From an uncultured Eubacteriales bacterium (GTDB lineage Bacteria; Bacillota; Clostridia; Christensenellales; Borkfalkiaceae), in NCBI GenBank assembly GCA_900543915.1, contig UQTB01000036.1, forward strand, positions 1-16,329: DNA of 16,329 nt. The letters are read 5' to 3'. This document shows positions 14,009-16,329 of the stretch, one piece after another. The number at the start of each line of letters is the position of its first letter. Positions within the stretch are counted from its first letter, which is position 1. The notes under the pieces were generated by a model. It was not told where the DNA came from. It worked only from the letters and a program-made list of their open reading frames with translations, and did not search any database. A program made the translations under genes and the position numbers.

Positions 14009-16329
<2,321 letters not shown>

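Overview
The window looks like chromosomal DNA of a Gram-positive, low-oxygen type bacterium of the Bacillota (most likely class Clostridia, probably an uncultured or gut lineage). The protein genes are GC-rich (around 60% by eye). The gene order infB-rbfA-nrnA-truB-ribF, the pair pepP-efp, an EF-P with its modifiable lysine at residue 32, a FabG-like reductase of the EF-P modification type, and a PgcA-type phosphoglucomutase all point that way. The genus cannot be fixed from this sequence alone. Everything recognised is on the + strand.

Region 1 (1-5986) is a translation and RNA-maintenance operon: the 3' part of infB (IF-2), rbfA, nrnA, truB, ribF and an endonuclease IV-like gene. The last five are joined by four consecutive 4-base ATGA stop/start overlaps, so their translation is probably coupled. 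Region 2 (5983-8439, possibly to 9307) starts at a strong extended -10 promoter and carries a Xaa-Pro peptidase, efp, a terminator, then a YmfI-like reductase predicted to finish the modification of EF-P, and a CPBP membrane protease-like protein. Region 3 (9312-11841) has its own promoter and carries purA of a divergent clade, a strong terminator, then a HAD phosphatase resembling eukaryotic-type phosphomannomutase, overlapping by ATGA with an MmcQ/YjbR gene. Region 4 (11838-13644) is a phosphoglucomutase with its own promoter.

Region 5 (13646-16329) is a 23S rRNA gene cut by the window end (about 2.3 kb seen of about 2.9 kb). It is preceded not by a 16S gene and spacer but by the phosphoglucomutase gene, an A+T-rich UP-like stretch, a near-consensus promoter and a leader of about 300 bases that still contains a motif typical of Bacillota 16S-23S spacers. 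This points to a 23S gene transcribed apart from 16S (unlinked rRNA genes), the most notable feature of the window. No tRNA, CRISPR array, insertion sequence or prophage was seen.
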